Source: an uncultured Candidatus Saccharimonas sp. (GTDB taxonomy: Bacteria; Patescibacteriota; Saccharimonadia; Saccharimonadales; SZUA-47). Taken from it: a stretch of 5,664 bases of DNA. A program made the translations under genes and the position numbers. How positions within the stretch are numbered: the stretch's first letter is position 1; each line of letters starts with the position of its first letter. The stretch lies in contig CALRCT010000031.1 of the NCBI GenBank assembly GCA_943354655.1, positions 1 to 5,664 on the forward strand, in the 5' to 3' direction. Below are positions 5,489 to 5,664 of the stretch, one piece after another. Below the pieces are notes generated by a model. The model was not told where the DNA came from. It saw nothing but the letters and a program-made list of their open reading frames with translations, and ran no database searches.

Positions 5489-5664
5489 CTATTCTTTTTC
5501 TGTAGTAACTTCTGCTACTGCAGGTGCTTCTGGAATGTTGTTAACTTCGTTTTTGTCAAAGTCTACGCCAGTTAAACGAGCTGACTTACCACGTAAGTTA
5601 CGCATGTAGCCTAGGTAGTTACGTCGAACTTTGCTACGCTTGATAACTTCTACTTTTACAAGTA
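5489..5664 (-). CDS. rplS: 50S ribosomal protein L19, C-terminal 57 residues (gene runs off the right edge)
   Basis: L19 sits at the 30S-50S interface of the large subunit. The fragment reads VEVIKRSKVRRNYLGYMRNLRGKSARL, which corresponds to the diagnostic L19 ending IEVxRRGKVRRAKLYYLRxLxGKAARI. About 27 residues follow, from TGVDFDKNEV to VTTEKE, ending in an acidic Ala/Val/Glu/Pro-rich tail. E. coli L19 stops within a few residues of this point, so this is a C-terminal extension. The stop is TAG. yraN begins 6 bases downstream, and a strong terminator stem begins 27 bases downstream. Confidence 0.93.
   Translation of the reverse strand, partial: LVKVEVIKRSKVRRNYLGYMRNLRGKSARLTGVDFDKNEVNNIPEAPAVAEVTTEKE

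Noticed and set aside
5554..5559. Perfect TTGACA on the minus strand inside rplS as a possible yraN promoter
   Set aside because: No acceptable -10 box lies 16-18 bases downstream (ATTCCA region), so a dedicated yraN promoter is not supported.
1..5664. Use of an alternative genetic code, suspected because the proteins look like candidate-phyla bacteria
   Set aside because: All genes read cleanly with the standard bacterial code, end in TAA or TAG, and contain no in-frame TGA; Trp is encoded by TGG throughout.

Overview
The window holds five housekeeping genes, two of them cut by the window edges. From left to right they are the 5' part of a clpC-type AAA+ chaperone gene (minus strand), nusA (minus), an M1-family zinc aminopeptidase gene of the pepN type (plus), a yraN/UPF0102 gene (minus), and the 3' end of rplS, ribosomal protein L19 (minus). 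There is no sign of a mobile element, CRISPR array, RNA gene or prophage, and no gene-free stretch longer than 115 bases. I see no new multi-gene system. The interesting material is regulatory and is packed into very short or overlapping sequence.

The DNA is AT-rich and compact. UGA is not used as a sense codon in any of the genes, which argues against the recoded lineages (Gracilibacteria/Absconditabacteria, Mycoplasma). The aminopeptidase, the short NusA without a C-terminal acidic-repeat region, and the very tight packing resemble Patescibacteria (CPR), most likely Saccharibacteria (TM7). This placement rests on protein resemblance recalled from memory, not on a search; I put it at about 0.7.

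clpC has a perfect CIRCE operator (HrcA site) laid over a strong sigma70-type promoter. The -10 box sits so close to the ATG that the mRNA is predicted to be leaderless. nusA and the aminopeptidase gene diverge from a 115-base region in which one self-complementary AGTATACT sequence can serve as the -10 box in both directions. The nusA leader also contains a hairpin followed by a short U run, resembling a weak terminator or attenuator.

On the right side, yraN follows rplS after 6 bases and converges on the aminopeptidase gene with a 23-base tail-to-tail overlap. Two textbook intrinsic terminators lie inside the 339-base yraN gene. One, on the minus strand, is placed as the rplS terminator and is built from yraN codons 8-18. 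The other, on the plus strand, is placed as the aminopeptidase terminator. yraN therefore appears to double as a termination region for both neighbours, and its own expression probably depends on read-through from rplS.
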